From Clostridiales bacterium (lineage in GTDB: Bacteria; Bacillota; Clostridia; Christensenellales; Aristaeellaceae): a DNA stretch of 64,000 bases. The stretch's first letter is position 1; the number at the start of each line of letters is the position of its first letter. The translations under genes and the position numbers were made by a program. A model generated the notes under the pieces. It was not told the DNA's origin and did not search any database. It saw nothing but the letters and a program-made list of their open reading frames with translations. This document shows, in pieces, positions 7,033 to 15,459 of this stretch. Where the stretch lies: NCBI GenBank assembly GCA_024695415.1, contig JAILIE010000065.1, positions 1 to 64,000 of the forward strand, read 5' to 3'.

Positions 7033-7795
7033 AACACTGCGGGAAACCGTTCTCTTCTGCCTGGGCATCGCGCTGGCCGTCCTGCTGATCCAGGCGGCCG
7101 GAAGCCTGAAAGGGGACCGGCTGGTCTTTCCCGACGCGGGAGAGATCGGCCGGACCTTCCTGCGCCTGCTCGGCGAAGGGAGAACCTGGACACTGATCGG
7201 CACGACGATGCTCCACTGGTCGGTTTCCCTGGCCGCGGCCTTCGCCGCGGGCATCCTGGCCGGCCTGGCGGAAGGGCTGATCCCCGGCGCGCACAGCCTG
7301 CTGAAGCCGCTGATGATGATGCTCCGGAGCCTGCCGATGATCGTGCTGGTAATCATGATCATGGTGCTGGCGAAGTATAGATACGTGCCGCTGATCGCCT
7401 CGGCGATGGCGGTTTTCCCGCTGATCAGCGAAGGCGTGTATGAGGGTATCGTCCATATCGAGCCGGAGCTGATCGACGTGTACCGGATCAACAGCTCCTT
7501 CACGCCCCGGGTGCTTTTCCGGGTCTACCTGCCGCTGATTTCCGGATATATGAAAGCCGCGTTCATCAACGCGGCCGGAATGGGGCTGAAGGTGACCGTC
7601 ACATCGGAATACCTGGTGCAGACGCGGGAATCCCTGGGCAAGGCGGTATTCACCAGCAGCTATTTCAACGAGTATGCCGAGATCTACGCCTACGCGCTGA
7701 TCATGGTCTTACTGATCGTACTGGTGACCGGAATTCCGGAAATCATGGCGAAAACCTGGCGAAAGCTGAAGCCTTATTCCGCGTCCCAGTCCTGA
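7019..7795 (+). CDS. ABC transporter permease (BPD_transp_1, NitT/TauT-like)
   Basis: 258 residues with about six membrane segments. The EAA-type loop RINSSFTPRVLFRVYLPLIS contacts an ATPase in this family. The gene overlaps the binding-protein gene by 14 bases, indicating translational coupling. No ATP-binding gene follows: the stop runs into the convergent glycosyltransferase gene (22-base overlap). The transporter must borrow an ATPase encoded elsewhere, or the third gene was lost here. Confidence 0.87.
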   Translation: MKRSKTLRETVLFCLGIALAVLLIQAAGSLKGDRLVFPDAGEIGRTFLRLLGEGRTWTLIGTTMLHWSVSLAAAFAAGILAGLAEGLIPGAHSLLKPLMMMLRSLPMIVLVIMIMVLAKYRYVPLIASAMAVFPLISEGVYEGIVHIEPELIDVYRINSSFTPRVLFRVYLPLISGYMKAAFINAAGMGLKVTVTSEYLVQTRESLGKAVFTSSYFNEYAEIYAYALIMVLLIVLVTGIPEIMAKTWRKLKPYSASQS

Positions 7796-9027
7796 ATCGC
7801 TTTTTCAATCAGGTCCGCGGCGGCGGCGGTACCATGTTCCGAGGCAAGGATACCGCTGACCTCGCGGGCTTTTTCATAGTATTCGCCGCGGCCGGTCAGC
7901 TCCAGCAGCGCCTTCGTCAGCTTCCGGACGGTCAGCGCGCTGCGCGCGATCGGCTTCGGGCCGCAGCCGATCCGGTGGACCTGATATCCCCAGAAGGGCT
8001 GGTCCCCGGCAAAGGGAATAACCAGCGTCGGCCGCCCGTGGCGCAGCCCGGCGGCGACGGTACCGGCCCCGCCGTGGTGAACCACGGCGCGGACGCGGGG
8101 AAACAGCCAGTCGTGGGGGATATAGTCGGCGAAATAAACCGTGCGGTTCGACTTCATCTTCCGGCCGGTCCAGCCGGTTGAGATCACGGCCCGGAGGCCG
8201 GCGGCGCGTACGGCGCGCAGGACGATCGTCATCAGCCGGTTCATATCCCCGGAGCTCATGGACCCGAAGCCGATATAGACGGGCTTCTCCCCGGCGGACA
8301 TGAATTCCACCAGGTCCTTCGGCGGCTGCCAGGCGCAGGGCGACTCGTCAAACCAGAAACCGCTCATGTATACCTTCGGTCCCCATTCCTCCGGGCGGGG
8401 AAACACGCAGGGGCTGATCGCGTAGATCACCGGCACCGTATGCCCGCCGATCCGGTAATCCGGGCCAGTGGAGGGCTTGCGGACGGTAACGCCGTTCTCC
8501 TTCCGCCAGGAGGAGAGAATGTGTTTTTCCAGGGAGCCGATCAGGTAATAGCCGGCCTTGTAGGTCGCCTTGTTCACGGCCGGGCCAAGCCGCTGGCTGC
8601 GGACCGAGGAGATCGGCGCTTTGCCGGTGGGATCCATGGGGAAAAACTGCGTCTGGATGCAGGGAATACCATATTTTTCAGCGACGGAATAATACACGGA
8701 CCCGAAGAAATTGCAGACCATCGCGTCCGCGCCGCGGCAGCCTTCGGACATATCCTCCAGCATCCGCGGGGCAGTGCTCTTCAGGCTTTTCCAGAGGCGG
8801 GGCAGATAGGTCAGGCCGTTGGTGTCCGGTTCCATGATCGCGGCCATCATATTCTCCGCGCTGCCGCTGAGCGGGCAGAAGGTGAGCCCGGCCTCCTCCG
8901 CCTCCCTGCGGAAGCGGGAAAAGGCCGAAAGGGTCACGGAATGCCCGCGGGAGGCAAGCTCCCGCCCGAGCAGGATATACGGCCGCACATCCCCCGTGGA
9001 ACCGATGGACAGCATCGTGATTCGCAT
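7774..9027 (-). CDS. GT1-family glycosyltransferase (UGT / sterol-glucosyltransferase-like)
   Basis: 417 residues with the GT-B fold. The N-terminal lobe begins MRITMLSIGSTGDVRPYILLG, the usual glycine-rich start of MGT/UGT51-like enzymes. The C-terminal lobe holds the nucleotide-sugar motif HHGGAGTVAAGL and PLVIPFAGDQPFWG-type sequence (here PTLVIPFAGDQPFWG), with the terminal DQ that contacts the sugar. Relatives glycosylate lipids, sterols or small natural products from UDP- or TDP-sugars in the cytoplasm. The acceptor is unknown. It is transcribed alone from an extended -10 promoter and ends inside the 3' end of the permease gene on the opposite strand. Confidence 0.88.
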   Translation of the reverse strand: MRITMLSIGSTGDVRPYILLGRELASRGHSVTLSAFSRFRREAEEAGLTFCPLSGSAENMMAAIMEPDTNGLTYLPRLWKSLKSTAPRMLEDMSEGCRGADAMVCNFFGSVYYSVAEKYGIPCIQTQFFPMDPTGKAPISSVRSQRLGPAVNKATYKAGYYLIGSLEKHILSSWRKENGVTVRKPSTGPDYRIGGHTVPVIYAISPCVFPRPEEWGPKVYMSGFWFDESPCAWQPPKDLVEFMSAGEKPVYIGFGSMSSGDMNRLMTIVLRAVRAAGLRAVISTGWTGRKMKSNRTVYFADYIPHDWLFPRVRAVVHHGGAGTVAAGLRHGRPTLVIPFAGDQPFWGYQVHRIGCGPKPIARSALTVRKLTKALLELTGRGEYYEKAREVSGILASEHGTAAAADLIEKAIQDWDAE

Positions 9028-9064
9028 GAACGGACACCTCTTTTTGGAATGGAAGACCGGAAAG

Positions 9065-9093
9065 ATTATACCATATTTCGCCCTTTTTCACAG
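9065..9093 (-). promoter_or_regulatory. Promoter of the GT1 glycosyltransferase gene
   Basis: Minus-strand extended -10 TGGTATAAT (TATAAT at 9065-9070). The -35 position, 17 bp away (CTGTGA, 9088-9093), is weak. It is back to back with the promoter at 9143-9171. Confidence 0.75.
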
Positions 9094-9142
9094 GTCGGAG
9101 CGCTGAAAATACGGAAAACAAACGAAAAGCGGCGAAAACGAA

Positions 9143-9171
9143 TTGCATAAAGCAGGCAAAAGCGGTATAAT
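9143..9171 (+). promoter_or_regulatory. Promoter of the receiver-like protein gene
   Basis: TTGCAT (9143-9148), 17 bp, TATAAT (9166-9171), 44 bp before the ATG at 9216, with a GGAGG ribosome-binding site between. Confidence 0.88.
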
Positions 9172-9215
9172 ACACCGGTCACAGGAATATCCACTACTTT
9201 TTTGGAGGACGTTGG

Positions 9216-10031
9216 ATGTATAAGCTTCTGCTTGTATCAGACCGCGAAGACGTACTGACCGCATTTGACCAGGTCGAAAGCTGGGAACGGCAGGGATTCA
9301 AACCGCCGCATATCCGGCACGATTTTGACGGCACGGTGGACAGCCTTTCAAAGCATCACGCGGACGGCATCTGCCTGGCAGTCGTTCCCGATGAAGAGGA
9401 AAAGATCCTGGCCTACCTGCAGGAAAACTTTCCGAACATCCCCCTGTTTGAAGCGGGTACCACCCCGGAGGAAGTCCTCCGTTACCTGAACGAGCTGAAT
9501 ATCCTGCTGAACCGTATCCACGCGGACTTTTCCAACGACAAGTTCCGCGAGATCGATATGCTCCAGGAATGCCGGCATGAATTCTTCCGCAAGCTCATGC
9601 GCGGGAAGATCGCCACGCGGGAGGACCTGTACCGGAATATGCGCCTGCTCCGCAGCCGCATGGACCCGGACCAGCCCTGCCTTTTGATCGAGCTGGACCA
9701 GGCGCCATCCCCCGACAAGCTTGAAGGCCGCTGGCATTACGGCGAGGACCGGCTGGAACTGGCACTGCGCAATTCCTTCGGCGGCGACCTGAACGGGATC
9801 CATATCCTGCCCACGGTCCATTCCAACGGCCAGATCCTGGTCCTGGCGTGCCCGCTGCACGGCGTGGAATGCAAGGTGACCAGCGACGCGATGACCGCCA
9901 TGATGACGGACCATATCGCCCGGGGCGTGGATCACCTGAAGGATTTCTTCGGCCTGGAACTGCATATGAAGGGAATCCGGATTTTACCTGCGCTGCACGC
10001 GCTTTGCGCCGACGCGCAGGAACAGAAATAA
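9216..10031 (+). CDS. Degenerate receiver-like protein without output domain
   Basis: 271 residues. The first about 110 (MYKLLLVSDREDVLTAFDQV ... GICLAVVPDE ... IPLFEAGTTPEEVLRYL) follow the alternating pattern of a response-regulator receiver domain. The acidic pair is only partly kept, and the usual phosphorylated Asp and conserved Lys are not evident. Residues about 120-260 resemble the middle domain of YesN-type regulators, but the AraC-type HTH expected after it is missing. It may be a non-DNA-binding partner protein. It is 27 bp upstream of the SPFH gene on one promoter, suggesting joint expression. Function unknown. Confidence 0.6.
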   Translation: MYKLLLVSDREDVLTAFDQVESWERQGFKPPHIRHDFDGTVDSLSKHHADGICLAVVPDEEEKILAYLQENFPNIPLFEAGTTPEEVLRYLNELNILLNRIHADFSNDKFREIDMLQECRHEFFRKLMRGKIATREDLYRNMRLLRSRMDPDQPCLLIELDQAPSPDKLEGRWHYGEDRLELALRNSFGGDLNGIHILPTVHSNGQILVLACPLHGVECKVTSDAMTAMMTDHIARGVDHLKDFFGLELHMKGIRILPALHALCADAQEQK

Positions 10032-10058
10032 ACATTTTTCATTTTGGGAGGTAAAGGT

Positions 10059-11108
10059 ATGGGCATTCTGGACAAGATCAAGGGACAACTGATCGACGTC
10101 ATCGAGTGGTCCGACAATTCCGGCAAGACCATGGTCCACAAGTATGACATGAACGGCAAGGAAATCATGATGGGCGCTCAGCTGACCGTCCGGGAGAGCC
10201 AGGTGGCGATCTTCGTCAACGAAGGACAGCTGGCCGATATCTTCGAGCCCGGCCGGTATGAGCTGCAGACCAGCAACATGCCGATCCTGACCGCGCTGAA
10301 GAGCTGGAAGTACGGCTTCAACAGCCCCTTCAAATCCGACGTCTATTTCATCAACACCAAGCAGTTCCTCGACATGAAGTGGGGAACCAGCAATCCCGTA
10401 ATGATGCGGGACGCCGAGTTCGGCATGATCCGGCTGCGCGCCTTCGGTATCTACAGCTTTAAGGTATCCAATCCGGAAACCTTCCTGAAGGAAGTCTTCG
10501 GCACCAGTGAGCTCTTCACTGTCGAAGGCGTCGAAGGACAGATCAAGCGCACGCTGGTCAGCGGCCTGAGCGACGCGATCGCCGAAAGCAAGATCCCGGC
10601 GCTGGACCTTGCGGCCAACTATGACGAGCTGGCTAATTACGCCCTGAAGGCGATCAACCCGAAGCTGGCGGCCCTGGGCCTGACCCTGTGCAGCTTCGTG
10701 ATCGAGAACATCTCCCTGCCGGAAGATGTCGAGAAAGCCATGGACAAGCGCACCTCCATGGGCGTCCTCGGCAACCTGGACCAGTACGCGACGTACCAGG
10801 CCGCCGAAGCCATGCGTGAAGCCGCCAACAACGACGGAAACGGTATGGCCGGCATGGGTGTCGGCATGGGCGCCGGCGCGGCCATGGGCCAGATGTTCGC
10901 CCAGAGCCTGAACAATCCCGCGCAGCCCGCTCCCGCGGCTCCCGCTGCCGGCGCGGTGTGCGTCGCCTGCGGCGCGGCGATCCCGGCCGGATCCAAGTTC
11001 TGCCCGGAATGCGGCGCGAAGCAGAACGCCTCCGCCTTCTGCACCAGCTGCGGAAAGGAAATCCCCGCGGGCACCAAGTTCTGCCCCGAGTGCGGCGCGA
11101 AGCAGTAA
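10059..11108 (+). CDS. SPFH-domain protein with two C-terminal zinc ribbons (YdjI-like)
   Basis: 349 residues. Residues 1-250 form a virion-core/YdjI-type SPFH domain (GILDKIKGQLIDVIEW, ESQVAIFVNEGQLADIFEPG, GMIRLRAFGIYSFKV). A Gly/Met/Ala linker follows (about 260-300). Two zinc ribbons end the protein: CVACGAAIPAGSKFCPECGA and CTSCGKEIPAGTKFCPECGA. SPFH proteins scaffold membrane microdomains; YdjI-like forms have been linked to membrane-stress systems in Bacillus. Start chosen at 10059, seven bases after GGGAGG; a further in-frame ATG at 10044 overlaps that site. No membrane anchor is visible, so recruitment by partners is likely. Confidence 0.87.
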   Translation: MGILDKIKGQLIDVIEWSDNSGKTMVHKYDMNGKEIMMGAQLTVRESQVAIFVNEGQLADIFEPGRYELQTSNMPILTALKSWKYGFNSPFKSDVYFINTKQFLDMKWGTSNPVMMRDAEFGMIRLRAFGIYSFKVSNPETFLKEVFGTSELFTVEGVEGQIKRTLVSGLSDAIAESKIPALDLAANYDELANYALKAINPKLAALGLTLCSFVIENISLPEDVEKAMDKRTSMGVLGNLDQYATYQAAEAMREAANNDGNGMAGMGVGMGAGAAMGQMFAQSLNNPAQPAPAAPAAGAVCVACGAAIPAGSKFCPECGAKQNASAFCTSCGKEIPAGTKFCPECGAKQ

Positions 11109-11323
11109 TAAAACTCATGCAGTCAGCGGAAAATTCCGCTCATGAAAAAGCCTCAGGGAGTATCATTCATACGCGACCAGGAACGGGGATCTTTCGCGTA
11201 ATTGCCTTTTGCGAAGCGGCAATGGAACAGGGTAAAGCATTCAGATAACTGGGATCGTTTTACAAGGTTCTTAAAGCATAACGAAAAGACCGGGGACGAT
11301 TGCCCCGGTCTTCGTTCTGCGTG
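11109..11323. other. Intergenic region between convergent genes
   Basis: 215 bases without a supported gene. A small hairpin AGCGGA/TCCGCT follows the SPFH stop, without a T run. The only clear element is the minus-strand terminator at 11284-11312. Confidence 0.5.
11284..11312 (-). terminator. Terminator of the FGGY-hprK-ROK-LRR operon
   Basis: Perfect 10-bp stem AAGACCGGGG (11286-11295) / CCCCGGTCTT (11303-11312). On the minus strand it ends in a short T run, 12 bases beyond the LRR stop codon. Confidence 0.8.
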
Positions 11324-12763
11324 TTACACTTCGGAGAACAGGATCCCGTAATCCTGGGCGAAGGATTTCGCGTAGGAATCCGGGTAGACGAACAGCATCA
11401 GGTGGCGGCATTCGGCGAAGGCGTCCGCCGCGATTTCGGTGACGGATTCCGGAATCTGGAGGGAAAGCAGGTTCTCGCAGTTCTCGAAAGCTTCCATACC
11501 GATTTCCTCCAGGCCGTCGGGAATGGTGACGCTGTTCAGGTTCGAGCAGCGCGCGAAGGTGTGCGGCGCGATGGCCCGGAGACCGGGATTGAGGGAGACG
11601 CTCTCCAGCATGACGCAGGAGCCGAAGGCGTGGGCGCCGAGGGACTCCAGGGAGTCGGGGAGGCGGACGCTTTCCAGCGCCCGGCATCCTTCAAAGGCAG
11701 ATTCCCCGATATCGATGATGCCGTCCGGAAGGTTGATCTCCGCCAGGGCGCTGCAGCCGCTGAAGGCGCAGGGGGAGATGATCCGGATCGATTCCGGAAG
11801 CGTGACGGAGGTCAGCGACAGGCAGGCGTAGAACACGGAGTATTCCACGGCGGTCAGCCGCGGCGGCAGGTTCACCGACTGCAGCATGGAGCAGGCGTGG
11901 AACGCGTTGCTGCCGATCCGGGTCAGGTTCGGGGAAAGGACGATCTTCTTCAGGTTTTTGCAGCCGTAGAAGGCCTTCTGCTCGATGGCGGTAACCGTTT
12001 CCGGAAGGATGACGGATTCCAGGCACTGGCGGTTCGCGAAGGCTTCCTCCGCGATGACGCGCACCCGGTCCGGCACCCGGTACTCGGGATCGGAACGGTC
12101 GAAGGGATAGAAGAGCAGATAATGGTCCGTTTTGCTGATCAGGACGCCGTCGTCCGACTCAAACACCGGATGGTCCGGGACAATATCGAACTTCTTCAGG
12201 GAAACACAGCCGGAGAAGGCGTTGCTGCCGATCGACTCCATTTTCAGGGGGATATTGATCGACTCCAGCGCGTCACAGGACGCGAAGGCGTTGTCCCCGA
12301 GGGAGGTGACACCCTTGGGGAGCGAGACGGACTTCAGGCTGCGGCATTCGGAAAACGCCTCCGGCCCGATGCTCCTGAGCGCCTCCGGGAGGACGACGGA
12401 TTCCAGCGAGACGCAGGACTGGAAGGTGGAATAATTGATCTTCCGCACAGAGGGAGGCAGGACGACGGATTTCAGGGAGGAACAGCCGATAAAGCACCAT
12501 TCGCCGATGGTTCTGACCGATTCGGGAATGGAGACGTTAACCAGGGACTCACACCAGGAAAACGCCGCTTCGCCCAGGACGGTGACGGAATCCGGAATGA
12601 CGACCGTACGGATAAAGGACTGCCAGGAGAACGCGTTGTCCGCGATCACGGTGACAGGATGGCCCTCATACCGGTCCGGGATGACGACAAGGGATTTCGT
12701 TCCCTCATATCCGTCCAGCTGGGCACTTCCGTCCCTGCGCAGACTGAATAGATATTCAGGCAT
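11324..12763 (-). CDS. BspA-type leucine-rich-repeat protein, no signal peptide
   Basis: 479 residues made of about 18 copies of the roughly 23-residue BspA/LRR_5 unit (pattern IPxSVTxIGxxAFxxCxxLxxVxLP). The first 45 residues form a short N-terminal strand region. Most BspA-like proteins are surface-exposed, but here there is no signal peptide or anchor, and the gene ends a cytoplasmic sugar-kinase operon, 24 bp after the ROK kinase gene. A cytoplasmic interaction scaffold is possible. GAAGGAGG precedes the ATG. Function unknown. Confidence 0.85.
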   Translation of the reverse strand: MPEYLFSLRRDGSAQLDGYEGTKSLVVIPDRYEGHPVTVIADNAFSWQSFIRTVVIPDSVTVLGEAAFSWCESLVNVSIPESVRTIGEWCFIGCSSLKSVVLPPSVRKINYSTFQSCVSLESVVLPEALRSIGPEAFSECRSLKSVSLPKGVTSLGDNAFASCDALESINIPLKMESIGSNAFSGCVSLKKFDIVPDHPVFESDDGVLISKTDHYLLFYPFDRSDPEYRVPDRVRVIAEEAFANRQCLESVILPETVTAIEQKAFYGCKNLKKIVLSPNLTRIGSNAFHACSMLQSVNLPPRLTAVEYSVFYACLSLTSVTLPESIRIISPCAFSGCSALAEINLPDGIIDIGESAFEGCRALESVRLPDSLESLGAHAFGSCVMLESVSLNPGLRAIAPHTFARCSNLNSVTIPDGLEEIGMEAFENCENLLSLQIPESVTEIAADAFAECRHLMLFVYPDSYAKSFAQDYGILFSEV

Positions 12764-12787
12764 AACCGTTACCTCCTTCGGGATTGA

Positions 12788-13726
12788 TCAGGAAAGCATG
12801 GCCGCGCCGATGATGCCGGCCTTGGCGCCGAGGACCGCGATCTTGATCTGCGGCATCGGCTGGTCGTTGTAGATGACGTATTTCGGGTATTCCCTGCAGA
12901 TCGCGTCCATCAGGAAACTGCCGGCCTTGCTGACGCCGCCGCCGATAACGATGACTTCCGGATCGAGCAGGTTGATGACGCTGGCGATGGCCTGGCTGAG
13001 GTAGCTGATGTAGCGGGTATAGACCTCGGTGGCCGCCGGGTCGCCCTTGCGGGCGGCGTCGATCAGCGATCTAGCCTCGATCTTCTCGAACTTTCCGCCG
13101 GCCTCGGCGAGGATCTGGGAATCCGGATGCGCGGCGACCGCCTCCCGGGCCATCCGGATCAGGGCGGTGGCGGAGCAGTAGCGCTCCAGGCAGCCGCGGT
13201 TTCCGCAGGTGCAGGGCTCGCCATCCAGGCACAGGGTCACATGGCCCAGCTCGCCGCCGATGCCGTGGAACCCGTTCCAGATCCGGCCGTTGATGATGAT
13301 GCCGCTGCCGATGCCGGTGCCGATGGTGATGAATACGCTGGAGGAGGTTCCGGCGCTGACGCCCGCCACGCTCTCCGCGAGGGCGGCGACGTTCGCGTCG
13401 TTGTCAATCAGGACCGGGACATTCAGGTATTTCTGGAACACCCGGCGGAAGGGCACATGGTACCAGCCCATGTTCGTGCACTTGATCACGTCGCCGTCCG
13501 CGTTCGCGATGCCCGGGATGCCGGCGCCGACGGACTCGATCTGGTCCACCGGGATGCCGGCGGAAGCGGCGGTTTCCGTGACGCAGGAAACGATATGCTG
13601 AACCTGTTCCTCAAAAGGAATATCCGTGCGGGTCGGGATGGATCCCTCCGCGAGGATGGACTTGTCCTCCCCGATAATGCCGACCTGGATTCCGGTGCCT
13701 CCGACGTCGATACCCACGCGTACCAT
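12788..13726 (-). CDS. ROK-family glucokinase-like sugar kinase
   Basis: 312 residues. The N-terminal ATP motif is GIDVGGTGIQVGI (5-17), the catalytic segment IDNDANVAAL holds D110, and the ROK zinc site is H162 plus C172, C174 and C179 in CTCGNRGCLE. The family phosphorylates glucose, fructose, ManNAc or similar sugars in the cytoplasm; overall pattern favours glucokinase. AGGAGG precedes the ATG. It lies 15 bp after hprK and 24 bp before the LRR gene. Coexpression with HPr kinase ties phosphorylated-sugar supply to catabolite control. Confidence 0.9.
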   Translation of the reverse strand: MVRVGIDVGGTGIQVGIIGEDKSILAEGSIPTRTDIPFEEQVQHIVSCVTETAASAGIPVDQIESVGAGIPGIANADGDVIKCTNMGWYHVPFRRVFQKYLNVPVLIDNDANVAALAESVAGVSAGTSSSVFITIGTGIGSGIIINGRIWNGFHGIGGELGHVTLCLDGEPCTCGNRGCLERYCSATALIRMAREAVAAHPDSQILAEAGGKFEKIEARSLIDAARKGDPAATEVYTRYISYLSQAIASVINLLDPEVIVIGGGVSKAGSFLMDAICREYPKYVIYNDQPMPQIKIAVLGAKAGIIGAAMLS

Positions 13727-13741
13727 GGTGATTTCCTCCTT

Positions 13742-14641
13742 CTATTCCTGGAAAATGTTATTCAGATCACGGACCGGGCTGAAACCGGTCCGCTTCAGGC
13801 TGTGGTTCCGGGCGGCGACCTCCACGATGATCGCGAGGTTCCGGCCGGGGCGGATCGGGATGACCTGGTGGGGAATGGGAACCCCGAGGATTTCGATGGT
13901 TTCCTCTTCCAGGCCGATCCGGTCGTAGGGTTTATCCTCGTCCCATACCTCCAGTTCGATCATCAGGTCGATGCTCTTGGAATCGGACACCGCGCCGATG
14001 CCGTACATCGCCTGGATGTCGATGACGCCGATGCCGCGGATTTCCATCAGGTGGCGGACCTGCTCCGGGCAGGTGCCGATCAGCCGGTCGTCCGCGATGC
14101 GGCAGATCTCCACCACGTCGTCCGCGATCAGCTGGTGACCACGCTTGATCAGTTCCAGGGCAGCCTCGCTTTTGCCGACGCCGCTTTTGCCGGCGAGCAG
14201 CACGCCGACACCGTACACGTCCAGCAGCACGCCGTGGCGCGTCATCCGGGGCGCGAGGCAGCGGTTCAGGTAATGGATCGCGGCCACGGTGAACTTCGAG
14301 GTGACCTGGGCGCTGCGGTAAACCGGCACCTGGTGCTTCTCCGCACTGAGCAGGAGCTCATGGGGCGGCGTCTGGTTCCGGCAGATGACGAGGCAGGGAA
14401 TCCGGTAGGAAAAATACTTGTCCAGGATTTCCAGCCGGCGCTCGGGGGACTGGCGGTTCAGATACGCCATTTCCACCTTGCCGATGACCTGGGGACGCTC
14501 AAAGGCGAAGAACTCGTAAAAACCGCAGAACTGCATGCCGGGCCGGTTCAGGTCCGGGGTACGGATATCCCAGGACTCCCGGGGGGAGGCGACCAGGCAC
14601 TCCAGCTGGAGCGATTTCTGAAAATCCCGCGCGAGAATCAA
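13742..14641 (-). CDS. hprK: HPr kinase/phosphorylase
   Basis: 299 residues; phosphorylates and dephosphorylates HPr at its regulatory Ser, the switch for CcpA-type catabolite repression. The C-terminal catalytic domain has H136 in TRHGVLLDV, P-loop GKSGVGKS at 151-158, the following IADDVVEI segment and the family signature MEIRGIGVIDI. The N-terminal domain (1-130) is of normal length. The start is a TTG at 14641 that overlaps the TGA of the upstream HAD gene (TTGA), with GGGGAGG about 6 bases before it. Longer upstream readings in this frame run through the HAD gene out of frame and are not real. Confidence 0.95.
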   Translation of the reverse strand: MILARDFQKSLQLECLVASPRESWDIRTPDLNRPGMQFCGFYEFFAFERPQVIGKVEMAYLNRQSPERRLEILDKYFSYRIPCLVICRNQTPPHELLLSAEKHQVPVYRSAQVTSKFTVAAIHYLNRCLAPRMTRHGVLLDVYGVGVLLAGKSGVGKSEAALELIKRGHQLIADDVVEICRIADDRLIGTCPEQVRHLMEIRGIGVIDIQAMYGIGAVSDSKSIDLMIELEVWDEDKPYDRIGLEEETIEILGVPIPHQVIPIRPGRNLAIIVEVAARNHSLKRTGFSPVRDLNNIFQE

Positions 14642-15453
14642 AGCTTTTCCTCCCCTGAAAGAAAGTGTCCGGCCAGGTAACGGGCGACGCCGTCCTCCAT
14701 ATTGCCGGGGCAGACGTCGTCGCACAGCGGGCGGACGTCCTCCCGGCCGTTGGCGACGATCACGGAGCGGCCGGCAGCCCGGAACATCGGAAGATCGTTC
14801 AGGCTGTCGCCGAAGGCGACGAATTCCGACAGCGGAATACCGAGGTAATCCGAGACGAACTCCAGGGCGGTGCCCTTGGTGGCCCCGGGCGGATTGAATT
14901 CCAGGAAATACGCCTTGGAGCAGGTGACGGACGCGCGGCCGGCGAAGCGCTCCCGCGCCTCGGTAAGCATGGCGGCGATCTGATCCTCCTCCGCCATCAT
15001 CAGGATCTTGTTCCGGGGCTCCCGGATAAAGTCCCGCAGGTCGCCCACGTATTTTCCCTTCAGGACCGAGGCGGCCGCGTAACGCTCGGCGTAGGGCGAG
15101 CGCTCGTTGTAAAAGAAGTACTCTCCGGCGTAGGTCTGGGCGTAGACGCCGTGTTCGACGCCGAAGGACGCGATTTCCCGCGCCAGGTCCGCCGAAAACA
15201 TCTCGCTGTGGAGCAGTTCGTCCTTTTCCGTGTCCCAGATTTCCGCGCCGTTGCAGGCGATATACAGGGGTACGCAACCGATGCGTTTCACGAAGGGGAG
15301 CATGCTCATCTTCGCGCGGCCGCTGGCCGCGACGAGCGTGAATCCGGAGGCGGAGAGCTTCCGGAGGGTTTCCATGGTAAAGGGAGAGATGGACAGGTCG
15401 TCACGCAGCAAAGTGTCGTCCAGGTCAAAAACCGCGGCCCGCAGGGGGATCAA
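14638..15453 (-). CDS. HAD-superfamily (Cof-type, IIB) phosphatase
   Basis: 271 residues. Motif I is FDLDDTLL with the nucleophile Asp near the N-terminus, motif II SGR, and motif IV GDSLNDLPMF with the metal-binding acids. The cap between about 90 and 190 is of the IIB type. Such enzymes hydrolyse sugar phosphates or other small phosphates. There is no ATG: candidates are TTG at 15453, which directly abuts AGAGGAG, and CTG at 15444, which gives ideal spacing and starts MRAAVFDLDDT. Six bases separate it from the FGGY gene; its stop overlaps hprK. Confidence 0.88.
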   Translation of the reverse strand: MIPLRAAVFDLDDTLLRDDLSISPFTMETLRKLSASGFTLVAASGRAKMSMLPFVKRIGCVPLYIACNGAEIWDTEKDELLHSEMFSADLAREIASFGVEHGVYAQTYAGEYFFYNERSPYAERYAAASVLKGKYVGDLRDFIREPRNKILMMAEEDQIAAMLTEARERFAGRASVTCSKAYFLEFNPPGATKGTALEFVSDYLGIPLSEFVAFGDSLNDLPMFRAAGRSVIVANGREDVRPLCDDVCPGNMEDGVARYLAGHFLSGEEKL

Positions 15454-15459
15454 CTCCTC

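Noticed and set aside
14642-15277. N-terminal extension of hprK to 511 residues
   Set aside because: The extension lies entirely in another frame of the HAD phosphatase gene and is Arg-rich shadow sequence; the TTG at 14641 has a good ribosome-binding site.
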